A stretch of 64,000 nt of DNA from an uncultured Collinsella sp. Its GTDB lineage: Bacteria > Actinomycetota > Coriobacteriia > Coriobacteriales > Coriobacteriaceae. Location: the NCBI GenBank assembly GCA_902497025.1, contig CABVDJ010000005.1, forward strand, positions 1 to 64,000, given 5' to 3'. The notes below the pieces were generated by a model. It saw only the letters and a list, made by a program, of their open reading frames with translations, searched no databases and was not told the origin of the DNA. Positions 1 to 8,883 of this stretch are shown here, in pieces (position 1 is the stretch's first letter; each line of letters opens with the position of its first letter). Both the position numbers and the translations under genes were made by a program.

Positions 1-758
1 CCTGCTTTCTACGGCCAGGGAAGCGGCCCCTTACACCAACATTCGGCACGCGATCCATCGCTGCTAGGCCGCCCCCCTGGAAGACCTCGCCTATGGCCCT
101 GACCAGGCCCCGGGGCATCGGATACGGACGAACTCGTTGCCGGAGGCGCCACGGTCGCGCGGCGCATGCAGGAAGCCGAGCCACGAGTCATGCGACTCCG
201 TGTCCACCACCGATACGCCGAGCACCTGCCTCCAGCCGGACTCGTCGCAGCCTATCGCCGTGACAGCCGCGGTCGAAGCCGCGCGGCCCCCGCAGCGGCA
301 CTTGAAGTAGGTCACGTCGAGCCAGATTAAGGGTATCGAGCGCACCTCGAACGTCCCTCCGCCAGGTCGGCTATCTCGGCGTCGAGGCTAACGGCGATTG
401 TACCCACACGGCCCCTGCCGAGCCTCCCGATGCCCATCTTCTCGGCTACCCTCTGCACCTTCCTAGTGCTGGTGCCGGTAGCGCGCATCTCGGCCACCGC
501 CGCGACGAGCGCGCGGTCGACGCGCCGGTGGTGCTCGAGGACGTCCTCGGGGAAGAAGCCGCCCGTCCAGAGTTGAGGGACACCCAGGTTGAGCATACCC
601 ACGCATGTCACGAGGCGGCCTCTGTTGCCGTTCCTATTGTTGGCCCCATCGCCGCAGAGCTGGTCAACCTCGGCGTCCATGATGGCGGTAACCACCTGCA
701 CGGCAAGCGGCATGAACAGAGATTGGATGTCCACCACCCCGTCCGCCAACTTCAGCAT
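1..758 (-). pseudogene. Degenerate IS256-family transposase remnant
   Basis: The minus strand encodes pieces of a mutator/IS256-type DDE transposase. The N-terminal part (327-758) carries the family pattern of an asymmetric LCG..NRNGNR stretch, a VPQL..GGFFPEDVLE segment and a STRKV..VAEKMG helix. The next piece (91-345, another frame) carries SIPLIWLDVTYFKCR, which holds the first catalytic Asp, followed by VTAIG and VLGVSVVDTE. Below about 130 the reading frame changes again, and an AIGEVFQG segment near the window edge is followed by an in-frame stop. At least two frameshifts and one stop make the gene inactive. The 3' end lies outside the window and no terminal inverted repeat could be identified. 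It sits directly beyond the distal end of the capsule operon, a common place for such debris. Confidence 0.8.
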
Positions 759-847
759 CGCAACGGACGCGGCATCGCGTCTGACAGCATCACCATAGCG
801 GTCACCGCTCTTTCCCAGAATCCGTATTATGGTATTCCGGATTCAAG

Positions 848-871
848 AAAAGGGGCAGTTTTCCCCTTTTC
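848..871 (-). terminator. Probable terminator of the capsule operon
   Basis: An A/T-flanked hairpin of the form AAAAGGGG / CCCCTTTT lies about 80 bases beyond the stop codon of the last capsule gene. Because it is symmetrical it could act on either strand. A second small palindrome (GAATCCG at 818-824 with CGGATTC at 838-844) lies next to it. Confidence 0.5.
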
Positions 872-952
872 GACGGCAGGCCGTCGGCGGATTTACATCA
901 ACATATCCGGTGCGATCGAAATCATAAGTCACATTAAAGCAGTGATTAACAC

Positions 953-2362
953 TTATTTCTTCAATGCGCAGGACCACTGCATGAGACCAGCTCTAATCAA
1001 CGCAAAATAATGGGAAGAGAATTTACGCGCAAGGTATATAGGCCATTTCCAATTATTATATGCAAGCTGAGCGGCCCCATTACCAACCACAAGCGCCCAG
1101 ACGCCCATGCCAGTAAAGGAAATTAAGACATACGACAATACAAAACCTGCAATAGCCGAAACTATATAAGCCGGGAGATAGGGGATTTCATTCGTACTGA
1201 TAATGTAATTACAACACAATGAATGATGGTTCCAAACCGCAAGATAAACAACCAAGGCGAAATAAAGAAGCCCGTCGGGGGAAAAACCTTTCTTAACTAG
1301 GAACAAGACTGGGAAGCCGACAAACCAGACACCGATCGTGCATACAACAATTAAAATCCAATATAGAGACAGACTTTTTTCAATAATTTTTCGTGCAGTC
1401 TGAACTTCGCCACCAGCATAAGCAGATTGAAACATTGGAATAAAAGATCGAACGTAGGCGCTGGCAAACCCGTAAATTGCACCGCCAACTTGAATAATTA
1501 ATGAATACTGAGAGTTAACCTCCACACCAAGAAAATAGGAGCAGAGCAGCGAACTCAACTGAGTGGAAGCATAGCAGCAAAGTTGAACAACGCCGTCCCT
1601 CCACGCCAAATAAGCCACTGAAATAAACGTTTCTTTTATTTCAGAAATAGAAACACCCGTACAAGCATCGTTTGCTTTTTTTATCGCCTCTGAGTGAACC
1701 TCCAGAAAGCGACCGCAAAAAAATCTCAGCACAATGTCATTAAACAGATAACCGATGGCAGCGCCAATGATGCCAAAACCCATAAACAGCAAAAACGCAG
1801 AAACCACAAGCTGCCCAATGCGACCATAAGACTTTGCCCTGCTTTCAGCGGAAATATCCCCGAACCCTCTCAGGCAGGTCGTATAATGAAAAAAGAATAG
1901 ATTAAAAAACACATCAAAACAAAAAATTAACCATGCGGTCCAACAAGAAAAGGGATCAATAGCACTTGAAATTGAAGAAATGTAGGCAGTTCCAACTGTA
2001 GCGGTAAGCATCAGGACAACGCAAGAAATTAACGCGTAAACAATCCGGGATGTTTTAATCAATTTGCCAAGCAGCTCATAGTCTACAGAATCACCAACTT
2101 GAGATGAATCGTAGCCGCTCTTGCTAATGCTACGCGCACCGCTAAGACAATAGACAATATTTCTCGCAAAGGTTGGTGTAAAGCCAAATTCAAATAACAG
2201 CGTTAAATTCCCAATGGCAACAAAAGTGTACCAGAGACCAAGTTCGGCGTTAGATAAGTAAGCAAGCAGAAACGGAAGAAGAAGGAAGCTGCTCCCCATT
2301 GAAAGAACAGTGCTTACATAGTTCCATATAATGTCTGACTTGGTAGTATTAATTTTAGCCAT
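953..2362 (-). CDS. Polysaccharide flippase (Wzx/RfbX-like)
   Basis: This 469-residue protein is almost entirely hydrophobic, with about 12-14 predicted membrane spans and short polar loops. It starts with a TKSDIIWNYVSTVLSMGSSF segment typical of the MATE/MVF polysaccharide exporter superfamily. It should flip undecaprenyl-linked repeat units across the cytoplasmic membrane. The start codon overlaps the stop of the upstream polymerase by one base, so the two are translationally coupled. It is the last gene of the capsule operon. It is A+T-rich compared with genes after position 10000, like the rest of the distal capsule genes. The exporter fold is clear; its substrate cannot be read from the sequence. 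Confidence 0.85.
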   Translation of the reverse strand: MAKINTTKSDIIWNYVSTVLSMGSSFLLLPFLLAYLSNAELGLWYTFVAIGNLTLLFEFGFTPTFARNIVYCLSGARSISKSGYDSSQVGDSVDYELLGKLIKTSRIVYALISCVVLMLTATVGTAYISSISSAIDPFSCWTAWLIFCFDVFFNLFFFHYTTCLRGFGDISAESRAKSYGRIGQLVVSAFLLFMGFGIIGAAIGYLFNDIVLRFFCGRFLEVHSEAIKKANDACTGVSISEIKETFISVAYLAWRDGVVQLCCYASTQLSSLLCSYFLGVEVNSQYSLIIQVGGAIYGFASAYVRSFIPMFQSAYAGGEVQTARKIIEKSLSLYWILIVVCTIGVWFVGFPVLFLVKKGFSPDGLLYFALVVYLAVWNHHSLCCNYIISTNEIPYLPAYIVSAIAGFVLSYVLISFTGMGVWALVVGNGAAQLAYNNWKWPIYLARKFSSHYFALIRAGLMQWSCALKK

Positions 2363-3561
2363 TATTTAGCCATCTCCACAACATCCTTTGATGGCACCCT
2401 GGATTGACAGGGCCCCTTATCTGAAAAGGCGGGCAGCGCCATAAGCATAAAGAAATTACATGCTGGATATAACATTCCGCATTCAACAAACCCCATTAGG
2501 GAATACAAGACCAAGCCCATGAATGTCACGTGGGCCGAAATACGCGCTTTATTTATCGCTACGCAATAGAAAGCAACAAACGCGGTAAATGGGATCAAAC
2601 CGTATTGAATAAGTAGTCGACAATATGCATTGTCAAGCATGACTCTTGTTTGTATTAAATAACCACCCGTTGCAGACGGCAGCGAAACTATGGCCGTTAA
2701 GTCATTACCAAAAACAGTCAGAGGGTAGTTTTCAAAATAATAGGCGGAATAAAAAATCCGGTTGGTCATTAAATTATCAAGCTGAACAAGACATTTATTG
2801 GCACCATGGGACCACATAAAGGGCAGGGCTATACTAACAATCGCCAGAAAAAGCGGTAAAAAAGTAAATAGGGACCCATATGGTTTTGAACGGGGGCTTC
2901 TGAATGAAATAACCGAATACAAGGCCATTACGAAAATGCCTGCTGCAGAAGTTTTTGAATCAGCTACGAAAAAAGCAATTGCGAAACAGAAGATGCCCGC
3001 AAGACCGCTTCTGCCTTTCAGCTCAAAAATAGAAGCAGAATAAGCAATAAACAAAAGCTGTCCAAAATTATTAGGATGGGCAAAACCCATCGAATTTCGT
3101 ACAAAATTGCTACCGCGCGACATTAATACAGAAGGAATGGCACCGACACTATTGAGACCAACAACCATCAATAGCATAAAGACGGACGATACAAGAATAG
3201 ACCTTGAGATGTAGTATTCAGGGACGTCTTCAGCGCAAAGGCAAAACAGCGCCAACCAAATAATCTGAGGGGCTTTATTTGATTTCAGCGACCCGACGCA
3301 AATTAAAATCAGCAGCAAGCCAACTAGCACTTTCACATGAGAAGTCTTTTGTAGTAAAAGCTTCAGCAGTAGAAACGCTAAGGCAAACAACTCAAGGACC
3401 AGCGAAAGCACCGCAAGAGAAATCCCAAACACATTGGTAGCATTTACTGATCCAATATAATAGGAAACTGAAAATAAAGCCAAAGCAAAGCTGAACAGTA
3501 CAGCCCCGGCATTTGCTCGTATAATCTCAGTCCATGATCTTTCCACATTAGTCAAATTCAA
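2362..3561 (-). CDS. O-antigen/capsule polymerase (Wzy-like)
   Basis: This 399-residue protein has around ten hydrophobic spans and a longer extracytoplasmic loop in its second half, roughly residues 250-330. That is the usual plan of Wzy polymerases and O-antigen ligases. Sequence identity in this family is too low for motif proof, so the call rests on topology and on position between a glycosyltransferase and the flippase. It would join flipped repeat units into polymer at the outer face of the membrane. Its start lies one base after the stop of the upstream glycosyltransferase. Confidence 0.75.
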   Translation of the reverse strand: MNLTNVERSWTEIIRANAGAVLFSFALALFSVSYYIGSVNATNVFGISLAVLSLVLELFALAFLLLKLLLQKTSHVKVLVGLLLILICVGSLKSNKAPQIIWLALFCLCAEDVPEYYISRSILVSSVFMLLMVVGLNSVGAIPSVLMSRGSNFVRNSMGFAHPNNFGQLLFIAYSASIFELKGRSGLAGIFCFAIAFFVADSKTSAAGIFVMALYSVISFRSPRSKPYGSLFTFLPLFLAIVSIALPFMWSHGANKCLVQLDNLMTNRIFYSAYYFENYPLTVFGNDLTAIVSLPSATGGYLIQTRVMLDNAYCRLLIQYGLIPFTAFVAFYCVAINKARISAHVTFMGLVLYSLMGFVECGMLYPACNFFMLMALPAFSDKGPCQSRVPSKDVVEMAK

Positions 3562-4626
3562 TTAACGTACCCCATAAACAAACTTAGTAAAGCCAATTGC
3601 AGCCATAACACGCCTCGCAAGAAGAAGACGGATCGTAATGCGATTTTTCACTTCAGAGATAAATCGACGTGAATAGCGGTGAGAAGCAAAGCCTTCCATT
3701 AAATAGCTGAAATACGACTGGCAGACCATATTAGAGACAGGCTTAAAAAGCTGATTCGATTCCAAACGTGCACAATTACGAATCAAAGATAAGACTTCCC
3801 TGACTGCAGATTGCTTATATAGTTCGCTTAAATCCGGATTCACGTGACATAGCTCATATAGTTTTACCAGTAAATTATCAACACTCTCGATAGCCGAGAT
3901 ATCAGTATTTCTCGTTACTGAATCACTATTGTTGACATAGCAATAGACCGCCGAGTCCACTACTTTTACACTTTCAGCCAGACGATAAGCATCTACCATA
4001 AACAACGCGTCTTCACCGAAACGAATGCCATCTTCAAATTTAAGAAAACCATTCCGGAATAATGATTTCTTAAATATCTTTCCACAAACGCTTCGGAATA
4101 CAACACCTTTAGTAAAGCTCGAAAACGGAACTTTATTAACATTATCCCAAAATGCAAGGCTAAGAGAGCATGCTGTTTTCCAGTCGATGTTTATAGCCTT
4201 GCCCGAATAATCGCCATGCTCATTCAGTAGAGCCCCGATAACCAAGCTACAGCCATCTGAGGATTCAAGCAACAGCCTAACTGCATTTATAGGCAGCATA
4301 TCGTCAGCATCAACAAATGCCACCCTATCACCGGAGGCCTCATCGATACCCCTATTACGCGCCACGCATACACCACTATTGTTTTGACTAATCAGCTTAA
4401 TCCGGTTGTCGCCCTCTGCAATAGCCATAACTAGCTCAGCGCCACGATCTGTCGACCCATCATCAACAATAATTATTTCAATGTTGCTCACACTCTGACG
4501 CTGAAGACTATTTAATGTCTTTTGAATCGTTTTTTCAGCGTTATACATCGGCACAATCACGCTCACGAGAGGATTGTCGACCAAGGAAGATTGACAGCAA
4601 TTTACTTGCTTGCTTGTTGACGTCAT
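3562..4626 (-). CDS. Family 2 glycosyltransferase
   Basis: From the chosen start the product has 354 residues. The GT-A fold signature is clear: VSVIVPMYNAEKTIQ near residue 20, IIIVDDGSTDRG around residue 50, and FVDADDM near residue 105 (the DXD metal/nucleotide-sugar site). It should add one sugar to the lipid-linked repeat unit at the inner membrane face. An open frame extends upstream to 4698. I chose the ATG at 4626 because the upstream extension lacks family similarity. Even so, the gene overlaps the preceding glycosyltransferase by 86 bases. The overlap begins just after a run of eight G (coding strand) that could cause slippage; see findings. Confidence 0.85.
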   Translation of the reverse strand: MTSTSKQVNCCQSSLVDNPLVSVIVPMYNAEKTIQKTLNSLQRQSVSNIEIIIVDDGSTDRGAELVMAIAEGDNRIKLISQNNSGVCVARNRGIDEASGDRVAFVDADDMLPINAVRLLLESSDGCSLVIGALLNEHGDYSGKAINIDWKTACSLSLAFWDNVNKVPFSSFTKGVVFRSVCGKIFKKSLFRNGFLKFEDGIRFGEDALFMVDAYRLAESVKVVDSAVYCYVNNSDSVTRNTDISAIESVDNLLVKLYELCHVNPDLSELYKQSAVREVLSLIRNCARLESNQLFKPVSNMVCQSYFSYLMEGFASHRYSRRFISEVKNRITIRLLLARRVMAAIGFTKFVYGVR

Positions 4627-5659
4627 AAACAGACGCCCCCCCCGCAAGCTTATTTGGACGACCCATAGAAATAATTGCGTCAATCCATTCGGCAACATTA
4701 AAGGAACACTTTAAAAATTTATCAGAAATATCAGCCGCATCTGGAACGCCAAATGAACAGACACAAGGTAATCCGTTAAGCTGGGCTTCAATTGCGGCAA
4801 CACCAAGGCCCTCAAACGTAGATGGAAATACAAAACAGTCAAATGAAGACAGAATGTCTTTAATATCTTTTCTTTCGCCTGCAAACAAGACACTAGATGA
4901 GATACCCAGCTTAGCCGCAGATTCCTGAAGACTCTTGTGTAGGGGGCCATCGCCAACAATCATTAATTTACAGTTGGATTTAACTGTTAGCAGTTCCTTC
5001 ATTATCTTTAAAAGAAAAATATGATTCTTTTGACTAGTCAAACGTCCAACAGTACCAATAAGAAAATCTTTTGACGAAAGGCCGAACTCTTCCCTAATTA
5101 CTACCCTGCTGACAGGATCGTACTCCATGTCATTAAAATTTAAGGCATTTGGAAGCACCTGAAAATTATCGCCCCAGAAGAATGAACCCGCTTCTTTTGA
5201 ACACGCAAGCCTAACATTAGAATTACGTAACGCCGCACGGCGATTAAAACGGCTTATAACTTGAGTCGGCAAACCGCCCAAAAAACGAGAATTGTGAGAA
5301 TGAGCAATGCGGACAGAGACATTCGCCCGTTGAGCTGCTCGCAAGACATCCGCATATAAAAGATGATTAAAGTTACACCAAACCGCCTGGTAACGATTTG
5401 GTTCATCTTGAAATAGATGGTCTAGATACTCAAAGCGCTTAATAGGCCTATCAATATCCGGGCAAATGTGGATTTCGGAGTTCATCTCATGAACGAATGC
5501 AACATCTGATAAATCAGACGTTGCAAGAAATTCAAACGTAGCATATGAGCTAAGGGCCTTTATATACCTACCAACAACGATTTCGGTTCCACCCAGCCCA
5601 TTTGAAAGGCCAGATACTAAAACCCTAGGCTTATTGTGGTCTAAGGCAGACGAAACCAT
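4541..5659 (-). CDS. Family 4 glycosyltransferase
   Basis: The product has 372 residues in the GT-B fold. Visible marks are the N-terminal GLSNGLGGTEIVVGRYIKAL, the donor-domain GTVGRLTSQKNHIFLLKIM near residue 205, and EGLGVAAIEAQLNGLP near residue 285, which matches the E-x7-E motif of GT4. Its closest relatives by pattern are capsule and EpsF-type glycosyltransferases. Its C-terminus (YDVNKQASKLLSIFL) has the usual terminal-helix form of the family, so the frame before and after the G8 tract (within 4633-4644) is the proper one. The start abuts the stop of the DXD glycosyltransferase gene. Confidence 0.87.
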   Translation of the reverse strand: MVSSALDHNKPRVLVSGLSNGLGGTEIVVGRYIKALSSYATFEFLATSDLSDVAFVHEMNSEIHICPDIDRPIKRFEYLDHLFQDEPNRYQAVWCNFNHLLYADVLRAAQRANVSVRIAHSHNSRFLGGLPTQVISRFNRRAALRNSNVRLACSKEAGSFFWGDNFQVLPNALNFNDMEYDPVSRVVIREEFGLSSKDFLIGTVGRLTSQKNHIFLLKIMKELLTVKSNCKLMIVGDGPLHKSLQESAAKLGISSSVLFAGERKDIKDILSSFDCFVFPSTFEGLGVAAIEAQLNGLPCVCSFGVPDAADISDKFLKCSFNVAEWIDAIISMGRPNKLAGGASVYDVNKQASKLLSIFLGRQSSRERDCADV

Positions 5660-6411
5660 TAAAAAGCCTTCCTTCCAAATCTAAGTACCGATAGAACAGA
5701 GGAGATGAACCAAGACAGCTTGGGTCCAATTACTGGCGCAAGCTTTTTCCGCATTTCAACACGGAACTTCTTAGCGGGTGACAACCAGGTGCCTGAATAA
5801 TGGTGAATAGAATATGTATCATCAGTAATTTCAAACTTGCCACTATGACTGTCTAGGGGATCAAAATAAGTAGCAGGGTATGCAGTGAAACCATTTAACT
5901 GCTGAAATGAACCATCTCTCTTAAGAGCACAACTCACTTCCAGGTAATCAGTTAGCACCCTCGGAGAGGTATCCATAGAGTTGCGGCCTTTTCGCATCTC
6001 AAATCTCATAGATTCATATAATTTTGCGACATCGCTCATGACATGGCTTCCGGCCTCAGAACCCATGATGAGGCCGGGATTCAAGAAGAAATTATTCTTC
6101 ATGAATCCCGCAAAAGCCTCATTATCTAAAAGCTCGTCCAGAGGCTTCAGGACTTCGACATCTGTATCGAGAAGGATTCCACCCTCTGAATACAGTATTC
6201 TGTAGCGCGCATAATCGCTGACAAACGCCCATTTTTTTGAGGCATATGCCTCACGACAAAATTCACATTGATTTATATCGAAATTGCTTTCGTCCCATCT
6301 ACGAATTTCCCAATCAGGCATGATCTTCGACCAAGACTCAATGCATTTTCTTTCAAGTTCAGGAAGCTCACTTCCACCGAACCAGATGTAGTGCAGAACT
6401 TTAGGAATCAT
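5659..6411 (-). CDS. DXD-type glycosyltransferase (Gly_transf_sug family)
   Basis: This 250-residue protein has the Och1/capsular glycosyltransferase pattern. IPKVLHYIWFGG is at the N-terminus, WEIRRWDESNF follows, and ARYRILYSEGGILLDTDVEVLKP near residue 85 contains the DXD motif. The family (PF04488) transfers hexoses from nucleotide sugars. I chose the ATG at 6411 over the TTG at 6429 because a GAAAGGG ribosome binding site sits about 5 bases before it. It lies 22 bases after the reductase gene and overlaps the next gene by one base. Confidence 0.85.
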   Translation of the reverse strand: MIPKVLHYIWFGGSELPELERKCIESWSKIMPDWEIRRWDESNFDINQCEFCREAYASKKWAFVSDYARYRILYSEGGILLDTDVEVLKPLDELLDNEAFAGFMKNNFFLNPGLIMGSEAGSHVMSDVAKLYESMRFEMRKGRNSMDTSPRVLTDYLEVSCALKRDGSFQQLNGFTAYPATYFDPLDSHSGKFEITDDTYSIHHYSGTWLSPAKKFRVEMRKKLAPVIGPKLSWFISSVLSVLRFGRKAF

Positions 6412-6433
6412 CAATTCCCTTTCGAACAATAGG

Positions 6434-7678
6434 CTACTTCTTGATGATTTTTTTAACCAGACGCTTCATCGGGTCATAAATTCCAAGCTTTTCGCATGTA
6501 TGCCTAGCAAAGCGCTCGGCTTTTACTTTTCCGGAATCGGGGAACCACTTATTCATAAGCTCCTCACCATCCAGATTCGCCACATCAGCCATGAATTCAT
6601 CGCGACGCGGATTCAGCTTCACGGACTTAGCAAGTTCACGAACACCTTCTACTGCAGCCTCAACATCAATCTCCTTCATACGGGCATAGCTTGAGGCTCG
6701 ATCAAGCAATTCTTGTCCCTCATCGCTTTGGATGAGAACTCGAGTGACGCCCCGATTGTCGTCGAACTCTTTCGAGAGTCGATAAACATCGAAGAAATCC
6801 CAGCAAGTCAAATCAGTAACGCGATAACGCTTTTTAAACGGGCATTCGTAACAAATGGGTCGATCTGAAAGATCAGCAAAAAAGGCCCTTAGGTAAGGAT
6901 CTGTTTCGACACCTTCACTGTACAGCCGTTCACCATACAGAGTCTCGCCTTCGAGCTCGCACATATTTGAATAGCGATAGCCAAACCGTGATTTATCTCT
7001 AAAAAGAACGGTCTCACCTTTTACGCCAACCTTTGCGTCAAGCCATTCGACCTGCCGCGCGAACACAGCGCGAGCGGGGTTCGCGTGGCAGACGAAGTCT
7101 GCCACGCGTAAATTTGCCGGCTTGCCGCCCAAAAATCGAAGCAGGCCTTCGCATTGACAAGGGGTACCAATAAAGAGAACTTCACGTCCAGTTTTTAGTT
7201 GTTGTTTGACCTCGGGATACGCAGGGCCAACAACGCTCTGAACATATTTACTGTTGCGGAAGCGCCAAAGTTCATCAACGCTTTCCACAGAAAAATGTCC
7301 GACCTTAAGTCGCCCAGGGGCTCCTTCGGCTCGCACAAGCTGTTCACCGCGCAAATAACCTGCACCAAACACAATACCGCCGTTGGCAATCACGGCCTGA
7401 GCAAGGGCAGTGAAGGCTCCACCAGAAGTGCTTTCAGCAAGCACCTTTTGATCATTATGCTGGACTAGAAAGGCTCGTTGGGACTTAGGCTCGTCCTTAT
7501 CAACATTAAGCACTGGGCAAGCCTTTTCGCATAATCCGCAATCAATACACTGGTCAGCATTGACTACGGGGTACTCGCAGCCCTCGGCGTCATATTCCAT
7601 TGATATGCACTGCTTGGGACATTTTTGAGCACAGGCAGCGCAACCGCAGCATTTACTTTTGTCCGTGATGGAGATCAT
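6434..7678 (-). CDS. Coenzyme F420 hydrogenase/dehydrogenase beta-type iron-sulfur flavoprotein
   Basis: This 414-residue protein begins with two 4Fe-4S clusters, CCGCAACAQKCPKQC near residue 10 and CIDCGLCEKACP near residue 43. An FrhB-like N-domain follows (FLVQHNDQKVLAESTSGGAF), then the C-terminal FrhB domain with FIGTPCQCEGLLRFL and CYECPFKKRYRVTDLTCWDFF. Members found in polysaccharide loci regularly sit beside pyruvyl transferases, as here (8 bases apart), but their reaction is not established. A redox step on a sugar or on the ketal donor is an inference. No F420 biosynthesis genes are in the window, so the cofactor may be a flavin or ferredoxin only. Confidence 0.85.
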   Translation of the reverse strand: MISITDKSKCCGCAACAQKCPKQCISMEYDAEGCEYPVVNADQCIDCGLCEKACPVLNVDKDEPKSQRAFLVQHNDQKVLAESTSGGAFTALAQAVIANGGIVFGAGYLRGEQLVRAEGAPGRLKVGHFSVESVDELWRFRNSKYVQSVVGPAYPEVKQQLKTGREVLFIGTPCQCEGLLRFLGGKPANLRVADFVCHANPARAVFARQVEWLDAKVGVKGETVLFRDKSRFGYRYSNMCELEGETLYGERLYSEGVETDPYLRAFFADLSDRPICYECPFKKRYRVTDLTCWDFFDVYRLSKEFDDNRGVTRVLIQSDEGQELLDRASSYARMKEIDVEAAVEGVRELAKSVKLNPRRDEFMADVANLDGEELMNKWFPDSGKVKAERFARHTCEKLGIYDPMKRLVKKIIKK

Positions 7679-7686
7679 ACTGTTCC

Positions 7687-8874
7687 CTACAACTCAAGAG
7701 CTGATTTAAGCCAATTGGCCGATTCATTCCTATACACATTAAGTCGTTGACGTACTGACACAAAGTCGATTTCATTTGCCATTGCGGCACGGAAAGCATC
7801 CTTCGATTCGCAAATACGATCGGAGTTTCCAAGGACACGCAACAATGTATCAATACGTGAGTTCGTAGACTGAGCACCCATATTCTCGTGGCGACGGAAC
7901 GAGAAGAAGGGCACCTCAAAAATATTTGAGAAAACGCTTCCGTGGAAAGAGTCAGTACAGACATACGAAGCATGGGCAATCAAGTTGACCCACTCAGCCG
8001 GACCGGCTTCCCAAGGATAATAATCCGCGTAATCGTCATCAGCCTTAACATACTCATCGGGATGAGCAATGGCGACGATCTTCAAATTATGCTGCTTGGC
8101 AAGCTCTTGGGCACATTCACGATTCCATGCATTCTTACCCATGAAATAGCAGAAAACATAGGGCTCGTCAGGAACGTCAATCGAAGAGGAACAAGCAAGG
8201 CTTGCCCACTGATCTCTAGCCAGCAGCATCGTAGGGTCGCATACAACAGAGCATCGGACGCCCGTAGCTTTCTCTACCAAATCCGCTCCCGTATCCTCGC
8301 GAACAGAAATGGCCGAAAAATCGGAAAGAAAATCTTTTGTTTTACGAAGATATTTTTCAGAAAGGGAAGATACTCCAAAACTAGTGGAATAAGACACCTT
8401 GCGGACAGGAGGCTGCACGAAAGATAGTGTAAAGTACCTACCAGCAATGTTAACAGGCAGCCAAAGCTGATCGCTGCCAACAACAACGCTGTCATAATCA
8501 GCCACAAGCGCCCCAAGTTCTTCAAACGAAGCGGCTTGAGGAGTAAAACTAAAATGTGTTGACTCGAAAGATGAAAATGCACTTTTCCTCTTTGCCATTT
8601 TCTTTCCAAAGTCAGCATCAAGCTTCTGCTTGATGCGATGCTTTACAAAACCCAGCTTTGCACGATAAAGATCTACATCAAATAGATGCTCAAGATAATA
8701 ATCATTGCGTCCTTCAGAAATAGCATGACCCAGGCCACGTTTATCAATAGTATTGACTTCAACTCCCAGCTCCTCAAGGGCACGCTGGGTCGCGTACGCC
8801 TGAAGAACGCTGCCAAAGTTGATTTTGTCATGACACGACGCGACTGCGACTCGCTTAGAACATGTAATAGTCAA
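7687..8874 (-). CDS. Polysaccharide pyruvyl transferase family protein
   Basis: This 395-residue protein has the PF04230 pattern: an N-terminal NFGSVLQAYATQRALEELG, a mid-region YDSVVVGSDQLW, a STSFGVSSLSEKYL segment, VREDTGADLVEK, and a later YVCTDSFHGSVFSNIF with the conserved DSFHG. Enzymes of this family move a pyruvate ketal from phosphoenolpyruvate to a sugar of the repeat unit, giving an acidic polymer. It is co-transcribed with the iron-sulfur protein just downstream. The acceptor sugar cannot be told from sequence. Confidence 0.87.
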   Translation of the reverse strand: MTITCSKRVAVASCHDKINFGSVLQAYATQRALEELGVEVNTIDKRGLGHAISEGRNDYYLEHLFDVDLYRAKLGFVKHRIKQKLDADFGKKMAKRKSAFSSFESTHFSFTPQAASFEELGALVADYDSVVVGSDQLWLPVNIAGRYFTLSFVQPPVRKVSYSTSFGVSSLSEKYLRKTKDFLSDFSAISVREDTGADLVEKATGVRCSVVCDPTMLLARDQWASLACSSSIDVPDEPYVFCYFMGKNAWNRECAQELAKQHNLKIVAIAHPDEYVKADDDYADYYPWEAGPAEWVNLIAHASYVCTDSFHGSVFSNIFEVPFFSFRRHENMGAQSTNSRIDTLLRVLGNSDRICESKDAFRAAMANEIDFVSVRQRLNVYRNESANWLKSALEL

Positions 8875-8883
8875 GCTATCCCC

